A DNA stretch of 64,000 nucleotides from Aphidius gifuensis (GCF_014905175.1 NC_057788.1:13107404-13171403); one strand, 5' to 3'; shown: positions 45,888-57,900, counted from the stretch's first letter. Program-made: numbers and translations. Notes: a model not told the origin generated them from the sequence alone.

Positions 45888-47455
45888 TTCGTTAAAAAAA
45901 AAAAAAAAATCCATTCAGGTTCAAAAAAACATATAACTCTTTTTTATCATTTTTTATTTTTCATTAGCTTGATAACTTAATATTTTTTACCATTTGTATT
46001 GGATTTATAACTTATTGAAAAACGAAAAAATAATGATTCAAACATTTTATGATTAATCAATATTACTTGTATTTTTTTTTATTACATGTGTTTTTTTTTT
46101 CAATTTAGAAATAATGGTACGAGTTTCTTTACAACTATGTTATAATATCATATATATTTTTTTAAAAATTATAAATATGTAACATAATTATGTATAAATA
46201 CTGTGCTTAATTTATTATTTCTAGTGGCTAATAAAATTCGTTTTCAATTAATGTCATAACTTATTAATCTATTCATCAAGTACTTTTTGATTTTTTTGAT
46301 GTGCCTCAGCATATAAACTAATAATATGACCTGTAAAAATTCAATTAAACCTTCTTCACTATTTACTAATGATGATTGACTTGATGTTATTCGTTATTTT
46401 ACTTGAATTTGATTATATTAACAATATTAAAAATTCTGATGGTGTTGATTTATCAATAAAATTGCAATATATTAAATCAATATAAATAATTTTTTTATTA
46501 TATTTTTATTCTTATTTCATTGTTTTTATATCATTGATTTTTTGTCACTGAACAAATGTCAACACAAAATTTAAAACATAACCTAACTATAATGCAAGAC
46601 TTGTTGTTGAAGTGTGTTGAAGTCTTCGAAACTAATTATTGATTAAGCTCAAGTAAATAAATATAATTAAAAATGCTAACTGTGATAGCATTAGATTTTT
46701 TTTGTCAATAAAACGTCATGTATTGAATACAGGTTTAACTAATAAAGCACAAAATAATAAGCAATTCAAGGTATCAATTCACTGCAACTCACATCTGCAT
46801 TATTTACAGGTAAATTCTAAAGTTTAATAAAAAATAGCTGGAATCAGCTGGAATAAAACTATTTAATTTATTTATTAGTTTATTTATATAAAGTACTTGT
46901 TTATTTATATATAAGTACATCAAGTACTTGTTTACACTTGTTTATTGTTGTTTATATTTGTCGATATTATTTATGTACTATAGAGGGAAGCTATGTACAG
47001 TAAGGCTCTCAAGGAATCCAAAGAAATGACGGAGAACGCATTTTGGCAGTCGGTAATGCCGATTTTTGTCGATAAATAATAAAGCCATCATATATGTATA
47101 CCCAACAGAATAAATTCGATACTTTTCACACTTTTGCATTTTCGTTTATTTCAACAAAGTTTTTCGAAATGAAATGTATTCAAGCTCTTATAATTACTAT
47201 TTATAAATTTATCGACATAAAAATCAATTTTGCCAGTTCATTTTCTATTATTTTTTAATTTTAAATGAAATTTTATCAACAAATAAGACTTTATAATTAA
47301 AAATCATTCGAAAATATTTATTCACCCGCCTTATGGCAATCATTTTTTTAACTAATCTATATATCATTGATGACAAATAAATATTGTAACCACACAATTT
47401 TATTTCTATAATTTTATACGAATTAATAAATATTTATTCTTATTTTCAGCAGAAG
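45888..47455. other. AT-rich intergenic DNA with one weak minus-strand exon candidate
   Basis: On the minus strand 46400-46269 could encode SSLVNSEEGLIEF ... GHIISLYAEAHQKNQKVLDE and a stop. The two parts are one base out of frame at a T-run. Unrecognised. Elsewhere no open frame stands out. 46880-46970 is a TTTATTTATATAAGTACTTG short repeat. Confidence 0.3.
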
Positions 47456-47910
47456 GACAAAATATTTTTTTAACTCAATCTTTACTCCACTGTAAATTTT
47501 TAGGACTTGTGTGGTCCGCCCGGTAGATATAGTACAGTGCGCGTGCGTGGGCCTCACGGCAGAGAAGGGATGAAGAAGCCGGCTAACCGGCAACTAACAT
47601 CTCAATTGGTTTCTTGCGTTAACCGTGCACAGACCACCATTGTGACTAGCTGTCAGTTTAGACGCCGTGAAAAAATGAAGTGTATTAAAAGTGTTTAATA
47701 AGTGTAAATTAATTATTAATAATTGTGCCAATAAATAAGAAGAACTTCATACTGCAGTGGCTACGAGATATCAAGGTAAATAAATTAATTATTTACATAG
47801 TTTTCTTTGTTTGTCCACTTAGTCATCCAAGTCATTAAATTTTTTTGTTCATTGTAGTATTCTCCTCTTTTTTTTGCATTCTTTTATTAATAATTTCACG
47901 TCTATTAGTT
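47456..47910 (+). promoter_or_regulatory. GC-richer leader-like segment with possible untranslated exon
   Basis: 47500-47690 is markedly GC-rich for this window (GGTCCGCCCGGTAGATATAG, GCGCGTGCGTGGGCC). It ends near 47775 with a donor-like ATCAAG|GTAAAT. This suggests a host promoter and first exon. The 63-codon ORF inside is not convincing. Confidence 0.3.
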
Positions 47911-49838
47911 TGAAATATCGTAGCCGGATTACTTATTAGACAATCAATATCGCCCTGTAAAATAATCCAACTGGACATGTATTTTAATTAACCCTGTTTA
48001 TCCTGCCCAGTGAAGGAACATTAGAAAGGTAGGGGATAATAATTACGTAATGTAGGGAGAGGTAAAAAGGAACCTGAAAAATACGCGAAAAATGCAACAC
48101 AATAATACTACAAAAAAAATAACTTTAGATAACACTTGTAAATTCGGTAAAATAAAAGCACAATTTATTTGTAATTTAACCCACAAAATGTTACATAAGA
48201 ATGTGACACAAAATAATTATTAAAATAATAAACCCAGTTAAATATGTACTCGCGCGTCGCGTCGAAAAGAGAGAAACTAAGCCATGCGGTCGTAGTGAAG
48301 TCAGAGACTAAACTTTGTAACAATTGCGAATAACCGAACAATAATTATTTTATGACGGCTGAGTAATTAGCGACGGAATTGAGAAGTAATCCAGTCGATT
48401 GAATTAGTAAGTCACTGACTCTACATTAACACTACGGTGACGCTTGGCTTTTACAGAAATAATAGTTTCACACTGGTTATTAATTCGATGAGCAAACACT
48501 GAGTTAAAATTCATTTAAAATGAAAGGTACTTACATTGGCTGTCGAAATGTTAGTCTAGTAATCTAGCGACGGCGAACGTTGAACGTGTGAACCTCGGTT
48601 CTTCAATTGACAGGTTGTAATAATTATTTTATTACAAATAAAATAATTATTGCTGAATTACGTATGAAATTGTATTGGTAATGTAGCAACTTCTTGAATA
48701 GTTACTGAATATATATATATTTCAATAAATATATATATATATATATAGTCTTATGGTGACACTGACTTTACACTGGTATGCTATGGAAGGAGCGCTTTTT
48801 GCGGCGTATTCCGTAGTAGCGTCAATTTTTGACCATGTGGTCGTAACTTGTACAATAAAAGATTGACGTATTTTTCGTCAATTAATGTAATTATTTAATA
48901 CAAAAACTGTATTTATTTTATTCACTGTTCAATTTATTAATTGATTTAATATTGTAAATGCTTTAAACTTTATTTTATGCAAGCAAGAAAGACTTTCAGA
49001 CCACGCGGTCGTAACTTGTACAATAAAATATTTAATTATTTTTACTAAATAATATAATTATTTTTAATACAACAAATTGTAATTTATGTTATTCACTATT
49101 TAATTGATTAAACAATTTTTAGACAATAAATGCTTTTGAAATTATTTTACACAAGCAAGAGAAAGACCTTCAGACCATGCGGTCGTAATGTTTTACAAGT
49201 TAAGATTGCAAATGATTTTATGACTTTAAATTGATAAATTAAATAACCAAATGTTATTTAATTATTATTGAAACAATAAATTAATTTAATAATCAATAAA
49301 ATAATGAATAAGTATAACTTACAATTTGTGTTGGTTGATAAAAAAATATTCTAAGTTCTTAAACTTAAAATGCGTTGAGGCCAAGTGCCAAAAATTATTG
49401 ATGCTGGAAGAGCGACGAACAGGTTGACTTACAACCCAAGAGTGAACGACCTAGGATCCAGGATCTCGGTCGATGACCGTAAATTCTCAGAGTAGGGGTG
49501 GATCCTTCGGGGATGTTCGTTTTTTCCTCATAGTATAGTGTATATTTTCTTGTATAAATCAATTCTTATTGGTCGGGAAAATCGTATGATTTTCCGACGT
49601 TGATTATAATTATTTCTAATGTCTTAATTATGACATGAGTGGTATCGAGACAATCCTTGTAATTTTGGGATTCTGTCGATATCACTCATTATATTAATTT
49701 GTATTTAATTTTTATTATTAAAATTGGCGGTTTGGCCGCTTGGCAATAGTGCCGGCTCGAGAGATTTATTGAGAGTGCAATGCCTCTAGCTCCCCTAAAT
49801 GTAGTGTTTCTATAATCAGTAAGATGGAGTCGGACACC
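47911..49838 (-). mobile_element. 3' LTR of gypsy copy 2, internal-side end deleted
   Basis: Begins TGAAATATCGTAGCCGG like the solo LTR and matches it through AGTAAGATGGAG at about 49830. It then jumps to TCGGACACCC, so about 90 bp of LTR end plus most of the polypurine tract appear deleted. It contains four palindromes GACC-N4-GGTC or close variants (48279, 48832, 49000, 49175) embedded in subrepeats of about 165 bp. Confidence 0.88.
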
Positions 49839-49960
49839 CAAAAAAAAATATTCTTAATTGTACATACTAATATTCGATAAACAAGAAAAAGAATAAGAAG
49901 GTTTCTATTTTATCATTCGTTGTAAATTTCTTAGTTTTCTAAATTAGGGTAATAATCGAC

Positions 49961-50638
49961 TTATTGATATATTCTGACTGGTGTGACTAACAGAAAGCCC
50001 AAAAGCTGCCTGTCCATGCATTGTCCAGTAGGACACCAGTTAGAGTCCCTCGTTTTCATGTCTCGGGTACATGAGTATTTTTGTGGTTTTGCTGGGGTGG
50101 GGCCCTGTATTTGAGAGTTATTCAACGGGCTATGCAGCCAGTCTAACTCTGGTTCCGGTTCTCTGGGCATACTGATAAACCCTTGAACTATTACAGTTTT
50201 ATATTCTTCCAACAGATTGTGATGGATAATATATTCGGCTAGACAATCTTCGCACTCATAAGTCCGATTTTTTTGTAACAATTGGACATCACATTTTAAA
50301 CAACATAGTTTCAGCCTTTTCCTTTCGATAGTCATTATGTGGTAACCTTGTAGGATGGTGTGATACTCACTCTCAACTACATTAAACTCGGCTAGGTAGC
50401 ATTGAGTGCAGAGCATTACTTCTTTCCGATAATCAGGATTTTTCCTGATGACCAATTTGGTTATCCCTTCCGCTAATTGCACACACAACCCGAAGTAGCC
50501 ATTGAAGAGGTTGATACAGCTACGATGTCTCGCTTCTATTACCCTTTTTAGTTGGGCAGATGACCAACCTTTTCCACATTGTTTAATTTGACAGTTCTTC
50601 AAGTTCTTTGAAGCCTGTAGGTATTGTAGTACTGGCAT
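49961..50638 (-). pseudogene. Accessory ORF Y, copy 2, C-terminally truncated
   Basis: ATG at 50638 (MPVLQYLQASKNLKNCQIKQ), 18 nt after a splice-acceptor-like TTGCAG. The N-terminal module aligns with copy 1: CTQCYLAEF, CCLKCDVQLL, CEDCLAEYIIHHNLLEEY, then FISMPREPEPELDWLH. After about residue 200 it departs into unrelated sequence. The zinc-knuckle half is lost, consistent with a deletion that also removed the LTR edge. Confidence 0.7.
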
Positions 50639-50656
50639 TCTGATATCGTGGTTGTT

Positions 50657-50675
50657 CTGCAATTAATGTTGATGT
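50657..50675 (-). promoter_or_regulatory. Splice-acceptor-like site before ORF Y, copy 2
   Basis: Minus strand CATTAATTGCAG|AACAAC, 18 nt upstream of the ATG, the same spacing as copy 1. Confidence 0.5.
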
Positions 50676-51040
50676 TTGCTTATTTCATATTATCTCAGAA
50701 CGTATAGTCTTACTTAAACATATAATACAAGTAGCTTAGTTATTTTAGCCTCCTTGGAAGAATAATTAATCCGTAATTATTTACTCTTTCAAATGGACTG
50801 TTAATGATGAGCAAAATTTGTCATAAAATAATTAATTTCAATAGAGGCAAAACGTCAAATATGTTAATTTCTTAATTACTATCGGGATATATTTGGGGCG
50901 TAAAATTATAACGATGTAAATTATAAAAAAAAATATTGGTGTTTATTTCACTTCATAGCCTTAATTTATATACATCATGGTAAATTCAGAAGTAAAACAG
51001 ACAAAAAAAAAAAAAAAAAAATTATTATGGATGACAATCT

Positions 51041-51622
51041 TCAGAAGTTCAAGCGACGCCGGGTCTTGGCAGGTGTTGGACCGTACACTGGTGTATATCC
51101 TGATGAAGTTCGTGGAGGAGGAATATCGTCAAACAACCAGTTCCCTACACCAACGCTGTTTTGGCCAGGTTGTGGTGGAACTGCGTTGTTGCTTATTCTG
51201 GGAGAACTCTCAATTTGTGGAGTTCTATTTTCTTTCTCTTCTGACGGAGTTATAGGGGTCTCATCACCTTGGTTTCTCGAGGGCGAGACTTCTATTGGAC
51301 TAAAAGAAGGTTCGTCCCATAGGTCATAACTTCCTCTTCTTCTCCTTGGAACTGGCCGGTAATTTACAGGAGAGTCTTCTATCGGTTCAACCACTACTTG
51401 TAGTGACAATTTATATTTATCGATACAGTTTTGTTCCCATCCGCTACCTCGACAACCGTAGATTTGCCTTTCTGTCTGTAACCAGCTGATTGACTTTCCT
51501 GGCCACTTACGGATATCTCTCCCATCGGATTTGTCGATGGGTGACCCTTTCTTTTCTCGTTTGGTCCGGAGAATTCCTGGAGGCGATGGTAATGGACTAT
51601 TCTCTATGTGTTGAATCTTCAT
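51041..51622 (-). CDS. Accessory ORF X, copy 2: intact 193-residue Pro/Arg-rich protein
   Basis: ATG at 51622 (MKIQHIENSPLPSPPGILRT). Central part RQIYGCRGSGWEQNC. A basic patch PVPRRRRGSYDLW, a Ser/Pro-rich stretch (SFSPIEVSPS), then the conserved QPGQNSVGVGNWLFDD and DIPPPRTS, ending KTRRRLNF. It is open throughout, unlike copy 1. It lies 139 nt after the env stop. No known family. The size, low complexity and basic motifs are reminiscent of regulatory proteins of complex retroviruses, but that is analogy only. Confidence 0.7.
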   Translation of the reverse strand: MKIQHIENSPLPSPPGILRTKREKKGSPIDKSDGRDIRKWPGKSISWLQTERQIYGCRGSGWEQNCIDKYKLSLQVVVEPIEDSPVNYRPVPRRRRGSYDLWDEPSFSPIEVSPSRNQGDETPITPSEEKENRTPQIESSPRISNNAVPPQPGQNSVGVGNWLFDDIPPPRTSSGYTPVYGPTPAKTRRRLNF

Positions 51623-51640
51623 CTATAACAAATAAGACCC
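51623..51640 (-). promoter_or_regulatory. Splice-acceptor-like site before ORF X, copy 2
   Basis: Minus strand CTTATTTGTTATAG|ATG, directly abutting the start codon as in copy 1. Confidence 0.5.
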
Positions 51641-51761
51641 CGGAACAACCACAATGATACATTTTATTTAATACCTTCTTTTGTTACCATGATGTTCTTA
51701 TTCCTAACCTTAAAATTACAGATTATTTTTTTTTTTTTAATATTTTATTGGTGATTGCGAA

Positions 51762-53692
51762 TTATTTTAATTGGGGAATTTGGCGATAATCATTATTTAC
51801 AGGCGCAGAAGGGTACAAGCCTGTCTCCACGGATTTACGAGACAACTCCATGTCAGGAGATTCTTCGTTTAGGTATTCACCACTACCAGTACGTTTAACT
51901 TTTCTTTCATGTAGAAGGCCTGTGGCCAATGTTGACCATAAGGCTGCCAACATGTGTACGGACCATCCGTAAACAGCATGAAGAGCATAACCATGTAGTA
52001 AGGTGTCGGCTACTGTCTTAAATATATGAACAATAGTAAACAACCCAATGATTCCAGCACTTATATTACCAAAATATGTGAATTTCCCCCATGTTTTCTC
52101 CCAGACATTTTCAGAGATTTTTTCGAAATCTTCATCACTGAAAATCCCCATATAGGATCTTTTTGTATATACTAGGTTAGAACCTGAAGCTTGAGCTGCA
52201 AAACTCCCCAGTACCATTGACCTTTCAATTGGGAACATTATTCTGTCCCTCATGTTTTGCAAATCTTCTGGTGTGTAAATACCTGAAGATGCTAGTTCAG
52301 TTAAGGCATTGCATTTCCAGCTATCAGTAGTGGCTGGTTTTAATACCGATGGTGTATCTCCAACCACTGGGTTTGGAATAAATTTATACCATGTATTATC
52401 AACCTTAAAAAACTGAGGTAGCGGGCCATAACATGGTAATTGGGTAGCTTCTGGCGTAATAATGTGTGTTCTGGGGGTCATGAACGTGCTTACGTTTTTA
52501 CCTCTTGTTATGGGTAAGTTGTTGTAGCATTTACCATCTTGTCTAATTTTGACTTCTATGGCTAAACATTGTATCATGTGGATTACTTCACCAGCGACTA
52601 TTGCAGTGTAACCCGGCTTCCTCATGTACTGATAGGCAAATTCATCGGGAATGTTGGCTGCTAGAGACAAGCTTGCACGTAATTGTTTTCTTTCTAGTTT
52701 ACATTGGTTTTCTAATAGATTATAATACAGATCATTCATTTGGGTTCTTGCCCAACGCTCTACATATACAAATTTCGCATCAACGTAGCTCATCATATCA
52801 TGAGTTTCGACGTCTGACTTGTCTTTTGAAGTCGGGTTTTGACCTAACGTTATGAATAACCGGGGGTGTTCGGTAGCGAGTGTTTTAATTCCGCAGTTTT
52901 CAAAAGACTGCTTTGCTTTAAGTGAAAAACTATACCCTTGGTCTGTTACCGAGTATATTGTGCCCTCTTGGCTATCAATCACATCATCGGTACCAAACCA
53001 AATTGTGGCATACTTTTCCAAGCCGCAATATTTGCTTGAGGTACATTGTCCCAAAATGCATAACCGCCATACATGTCGATACATGATTCGGCACTCAACT
53101 GGCAAGAAGTTCCCGAATTAAAATGGATTTTGTCTTTACCTAACTTAACTCTAGCGGTTTGTTTAGTATAGGTGATGGTTACGGAGCCTGTTACAACCAC
53201 GTTGTTCCAGCTTCCGTAAGCATCCGAATAGCTACCCCCCGTACAATCCCCATCTGAATTCGCGCTCCCTGCCAGTGTAACTGATCTATAATTGACAATA
53301 TTAGGTGACAGTTGCTGTATGACCGTGTTGCTGACTGTCACCATCCCGTGGTTATAAAGCGTTTTGCACGCGTCCCTTGAAATGTGGTTAATATATTTGG
53401 CGTTACCATTGTTGGTGATTGCTACGTAATCTGTAGCTACACCACAGTTGAATACTATCCGAGAGATCTCGACCTTACATAGCCATACCTCCGCTTGGCT
53501 ATAATCGACTAGTTCACTCAGGATCAGTTGGGCCCTGCCAACTTGCACTGGTTTTCGGCCAATGTCGCACTCATCGACGTCCAATAAAGATATTGTAGTC
53601 GTATTTAACATTGGTCCGGTGCAGTCAAACCCAATTAAGGCTTCTGCCATGGCCAGTGTTAGTATCAAGGTGGCTACAGTTTTCTTAAACAT
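51762..53692 (-). pseudogene. env: Env glycoprotein (chuvirus-like), copy 2, single-base frame break
   Basis: ATG at 53692. A hydrophobic signal peptide (MFKKTVATLILTLAMAEA) is followed by FDCTGPMLN and SLLDVDECDIG, an N-terminal signature I associate with chuvirus glycoproteins. The ectodomain continues with TDYVAITNNGNAKYI, SCQLSAESCIDMYGG and KFVYVERWARTQM. The membrane region near the end is ISAGIIGLFTIVHIF ... YGWSVHMLAALWSTL, with a cytoplasmic tail of about 50 residues (ERKVKRTGSGEYL ... RQIPQLK). A one-base loss in a G-run near 53040 splits it into 237- and 447-codon frames. It is otherwise complete, about 640 residues. Family assignment is by eye. Confidence 0.8.
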
Positions 53693-53715
53693 CTGTAAAT
53701 TATTATTATAGTATT
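53693..53715 (-). promoter_or_regulatory. Splice-acceptor-like site before env, copy 2
   Basis: Minus strand TATAATAATAATTTACAG|ATG, identical in layout to copy 1. Confidence 0.55.
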
Positions 53716-53770
53716 CCGGTATATGTACAATATCAAGGTGTTTCAGTTTCTACCACTTGGACTCGCATTC

Positions 53771-53790
53771 CTCCCCCCCCACAGTAAGCT
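53771..53790 (-). other. Internal polypurine-tract-like G-run between pol and env, copy 2
   Basis: Minus strand AGCTTACTGTGGGGGGGG, in the conserved 190-nt gap between pol stop and env start. Confidence 0.55.
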
Positions 53791-56700
53791 TGGACTCACT
53801 GGAGACGGAGTTGACTGTTAGTCCAAAATATCTACCTTATTTACTAACATGCGAACAAACTTTGTAAGTGAGTGTTTTATTAATTATATGTAATTTCCTC
53901 CTCTTGCTCTAATTCTCTTAATTTAGTTTTGTTTTTATCGAGTATTTTAGCCTCTTCAGGCGAAATTTTGGATAATCTGAGACGGTTTGGGGAAACTTCC
54001 TCCCTTTTTCCACCGTCTACCAGTTCCACCTCTCCTCTATCTGTTACGTTCAAAATTTCGAAAGGCCCATCCCAGTAAGGGTAGAGTTTCCCTGGCTTGG
54101 GTACTTTTTCAATGTAGACATAATCCCCAATCTTAAAATTTACTGGGTTTAATTTTTGATCATAGTATTTTTTTGTTTTTTCTTTACTTTGGATTAATTT
54201 GCGTCTTGCGCAATCTTGGATTTCATGTATGTTCGTGACTAGGTCTTCCACGGACCCTTGAAACGTGGGTATTCTTTCCGATTCTAGTAACGGTTTACAT
54301 GACGGTAGTCTGGCTCTTTTTCCATAGACTAACTCATATGGGGTAAATTTAGTGGATTCATGGACACTCGTATTATAAGACAAAATTGCCAATTTGAGCC
54401 ATTCGTCCCAATTATCTTTTTTATTATTTACATAATGTTTGAGATACTCCCCCAATGGGTGATGTGATCTCTCTAATGAACTATTGCTTTGTGGGTGAAA
54501 AGCAGTAGTTCGGCATTTATCAATTTTGAATCGGCCAGCCATTTACCTTTAGAGCTCTCGAAATTTCTTCCCCTGTCACTGAGGATTGTGACTGGAGTAC
54601 CGTAAAGGCTTACGAAATTATCGATGAAGGCTTTAATTATTTCTGGGGTAGTCTGGTTAGGAATGGCTACTGCCACTACAAATTTGGTTAATAGACACTG
54701 CATGGTGAGGATGCATTGATTGCCTGATTTAGTAATGGCTAAAGGGCCCACCACATCCATAGCAATTTTTTCAAAGGCGGATCTGGGTGTATCAGTAATT
54801 ACCATTGGTTGTTTTGTTCTTTTACGAACTAATTTATTTTTTTGGCAGTCTAAGCAATGTTGTATTCGTGACTGGATATCTTTTTTTAAGTTTTCCCAAT
54901 AAAATCTTTCTTTAATTCTATTGTAGGTTTTATTTACCCCTTTATGCCCCCCCATGGGTGCCTGATGGGCTTCATTAAAAATTTGATCCCTTTCTTTTAT
55001 CTCAACAAATTCAATTTCATTTGTACAAATAATAATTTTAATTTCACTATCCAAAAATTCCTCTTTTATTATCTCTAAAATTTCTGTCCATTCTATATTG
55101 CAAACTTTATTTGATTTTGAAATGACTACAGATTCTATTTCCTTTTCCAACATAATTTCATGAGCATGGTTTAATGCTCCTCTTATATATTTAACTATTG
55201 TAAGTATTGACTCCCCTTCCCTTTTTCTTATTACAAGAGGAAAATGAAGTTTCTTACCCACCACTTTACAACTTGCTTTTCCTGCTTCGACAGGGTTTTT
55301 TAGAATATTATTATGCTTTTTAAATAATTCTTTTGCGCCTGAATCGCAGGGTTCGCCATTTTCTGATACAAAATACATTTTATGGTTCTTTTGAACCTGG
55401 AAGGGTTCTCTAGAGATTATAATATTATTTGAACTATGTTCAATTGGGTTTTCGGTCTCGTCTTCGCTCAATTCTGAGTCGTGTGAGTCTGAATCATCTT
55501 TATTTATTTGGTCTATATCGCTTGGTACGTCTACAACTATTTCGACATCAATTGGATGTTTACTTGTTGTACTTTCGACTACTTTTTCTGTTGATTCTTC
55601 CTTTTTCTGTACCTCAGAAGAAGGTAGAGTCTTTTTGGGTCTACCCCTTTTTTTCAATAAAATTGGAGACTCATTTGTTCCCAAATGATCCATTTTCTTG
55701 GGTCTCCCTCGTTTTTTTAATAAAATTGGAGGCTTATTTGTTACCAAAGTTTTCAGTTTCTTCGGTCTACCTCGTTTTTTCTGGGTGGGATCTGGTGTCG
55801 TCACAACCTCAAGAGGCCTTGTTTCAACAACAGGTTGAGGCCTTCTATTTTGGTTTCTTGTGACAACGAAAATATCTTTTTCGCGTTCGCCCTCAGGTTC
55901 CTCTACTGGGTTCCTGGACAGTGCGTCTGCGTTCAAATTTAATTTACCTGGTTTATATACCACATTAAATTTATATTGAGCTAATTTTAGTCTCCATTTA
56001 CATATTCTGTTATTATTATTAACTGGGTTACTAAACCATTTTAGGGCTTCGTGGTCGGTTACCACTGTGAATTCTGAATTATATACGTAAGTTCGAAAAT
56101 TCACCACCGAGTCCAAAATGGCTCTGGCTTCTTTTTCGTACGTGCTATAATTCAGTTCAGCTCCTCTAAGAGCTCTTGAAAAGTAAGCGATTGGTTTATC
56201 ATTTCCAATTTCGCCTTGCGACAGAACGCCACCTATTGCATATCCAGAAGCATCCGTAGTGATGATATACGGTTTGCTTAAATCTGGATATTGTAGAATT
56301 GGAGCATTACAAAGGAGGTTTTTTAGAGTAACAAATGCTTCCTCTTCCTCCTTTTTCCACACAAATTCTACGTCATCTTGCAACAATTTTGTGAGAGGTT
56401 TTGCAATTTTTGAATAATTTTTAATAAATCTGCGGTAGTATCCACTAAGCCCTAAGAATTGACGAACATTCTTTTGGTTTTTGAGCTTAGGGAAATTTTT
56501 AACCGCTTCAATTTTTTTGGGGTCGAGTTTACCCCCATTTTCACCAATTATATGGCCTAAGTATTGTACTTCGGGTTTTAGGAACTCGCACTTGTCTGGT
56601 TGCAAGCGTAAGTTAGCTTTACGAAGGCTTTCCATCATTTCGATAATTTTTAAGTCATGTTCTTCGAGGGTTTTTGCAAAAATGACTATGTCGTCCAAAT

Positions 56701-56984
56701 AGACGAACATAGAGATTCCTTGCATACCTACAAAGACTAAATTCATTAATCGCTGGAACGTCGCGGGTGAATTTGCCAGGCCAAAGGGCATGCGCGTAAA
56801 TTCCCAGTGACCACGTGGTGTCGAGAAAACAGTCTTGTGCGCATCTTTAGGATCCATTTCTATTTGATGGTATCCTGATGCTAAATCAAACACAGAAAAA
56901 TACTTTGATCCCCCCAATTGGTCTAATATATCCGTAATATTAGGTAACGGAAACGCATCCGCAATTGTTTTTTCATTCAATAAC

Positions 56985-57215
56985 CAAAAAAAAAATTAAA
57001 AATATCTGAAACTTATTCAAAATATTTTCGACAAATGATTTTAAAAAAATTAAAATATTTGAAACAAAAAAAATGTAAATCGAAAACACAAAATATGACA
57101 CAAATATATTAAATTTTTACTGAAACAATTAAAGTCGACACACGATTTAAACAAAATATTTGAAACACAAAAATATATCGACACACGATAAAAAATTACT
57201 CGAAACAAATTCAAA
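56985..57215. other. AT-rich segment replacing the start of RT in copy 2
   Basis: Contains AAAATATTTGAAAC, TCGACACACGAT and ACTCGAAACAAATTC, reminiscent of the leader array at 61600-63590. Copy 1 has about 380 bp more RT coding sequence at this junction. Confidence 0.6.
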
Positions 57216-57379
57216 GTAAATTGTATAAATTTTATTGACTGAGTTTATTTCCGCGTATCCGGATAAGTTGGACTCTGTATTATTTAGGGAATTTGATTTA
57301 TTTTTATTTAGCTCAGAATTCAAATTTCTTCGCCCTTTTAGTTCATTAGGTGATTTAATATCATTCAATTTATCAGTAA

Positions 57380-57900
57380 CATTCTCACAAAGAGAATTTT
57401 CTTTTAATTTTTCATTTGTATTTTCATACAACAAATTTCTGTTAATATTTTCCCCCACAGGGTTTTTATTTGATTTTTCATTAGCATTCTCACACAAGGA
57501 ATTTATTTTTTCATACATACTTTCACACAAGGAATTTTCGTTATCATTTTCGCTTAAGGAATTTTCATTTAATTTTTCATAGGTATCCTCACACAAAGAT
57601 TTTAACCGCTCGTAAATGTCTTCGTACAAGGAATTTTCTTTACTGTTTTTACCCCGAGAATTTTCATTTAATTTTTCGTCAACGCTTTCACACAAAGAAT
57701 TTAACCTTTCATACATGTTTTTAAACAAGGAATTTTCATTAATATTTTTACCTAAGGAAATTTCGTTTAATTTTTCGTCGACATTTTCGCACAAAGAATT
57801 TAACTCTTCATACATATTTTTACATAAGGGAGTTTCATTTAATTTTTCATAAACATCTTCGCATAAAGAAATTAACCGTTTATAAATGTTTTCCACCGAA
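57380..57900 (-). repeat. Protease-RT linker repeat, copy 2
   Basis: Encodes a degenerate repeat built from (N/E)SLCEN(V/M)(Y/D)EKLNE units, about ten in all. It differs from the SRVSNEKLLK repeat at the same point of copy 1. Confidence 0.85.

Noticed and set aside
47507..47698. 63-codon ORF in the GC-rich segment
   Set aside because: Begins at a GTG-like context without protein-like features; more consistent with an untranslated first exon or promoter.
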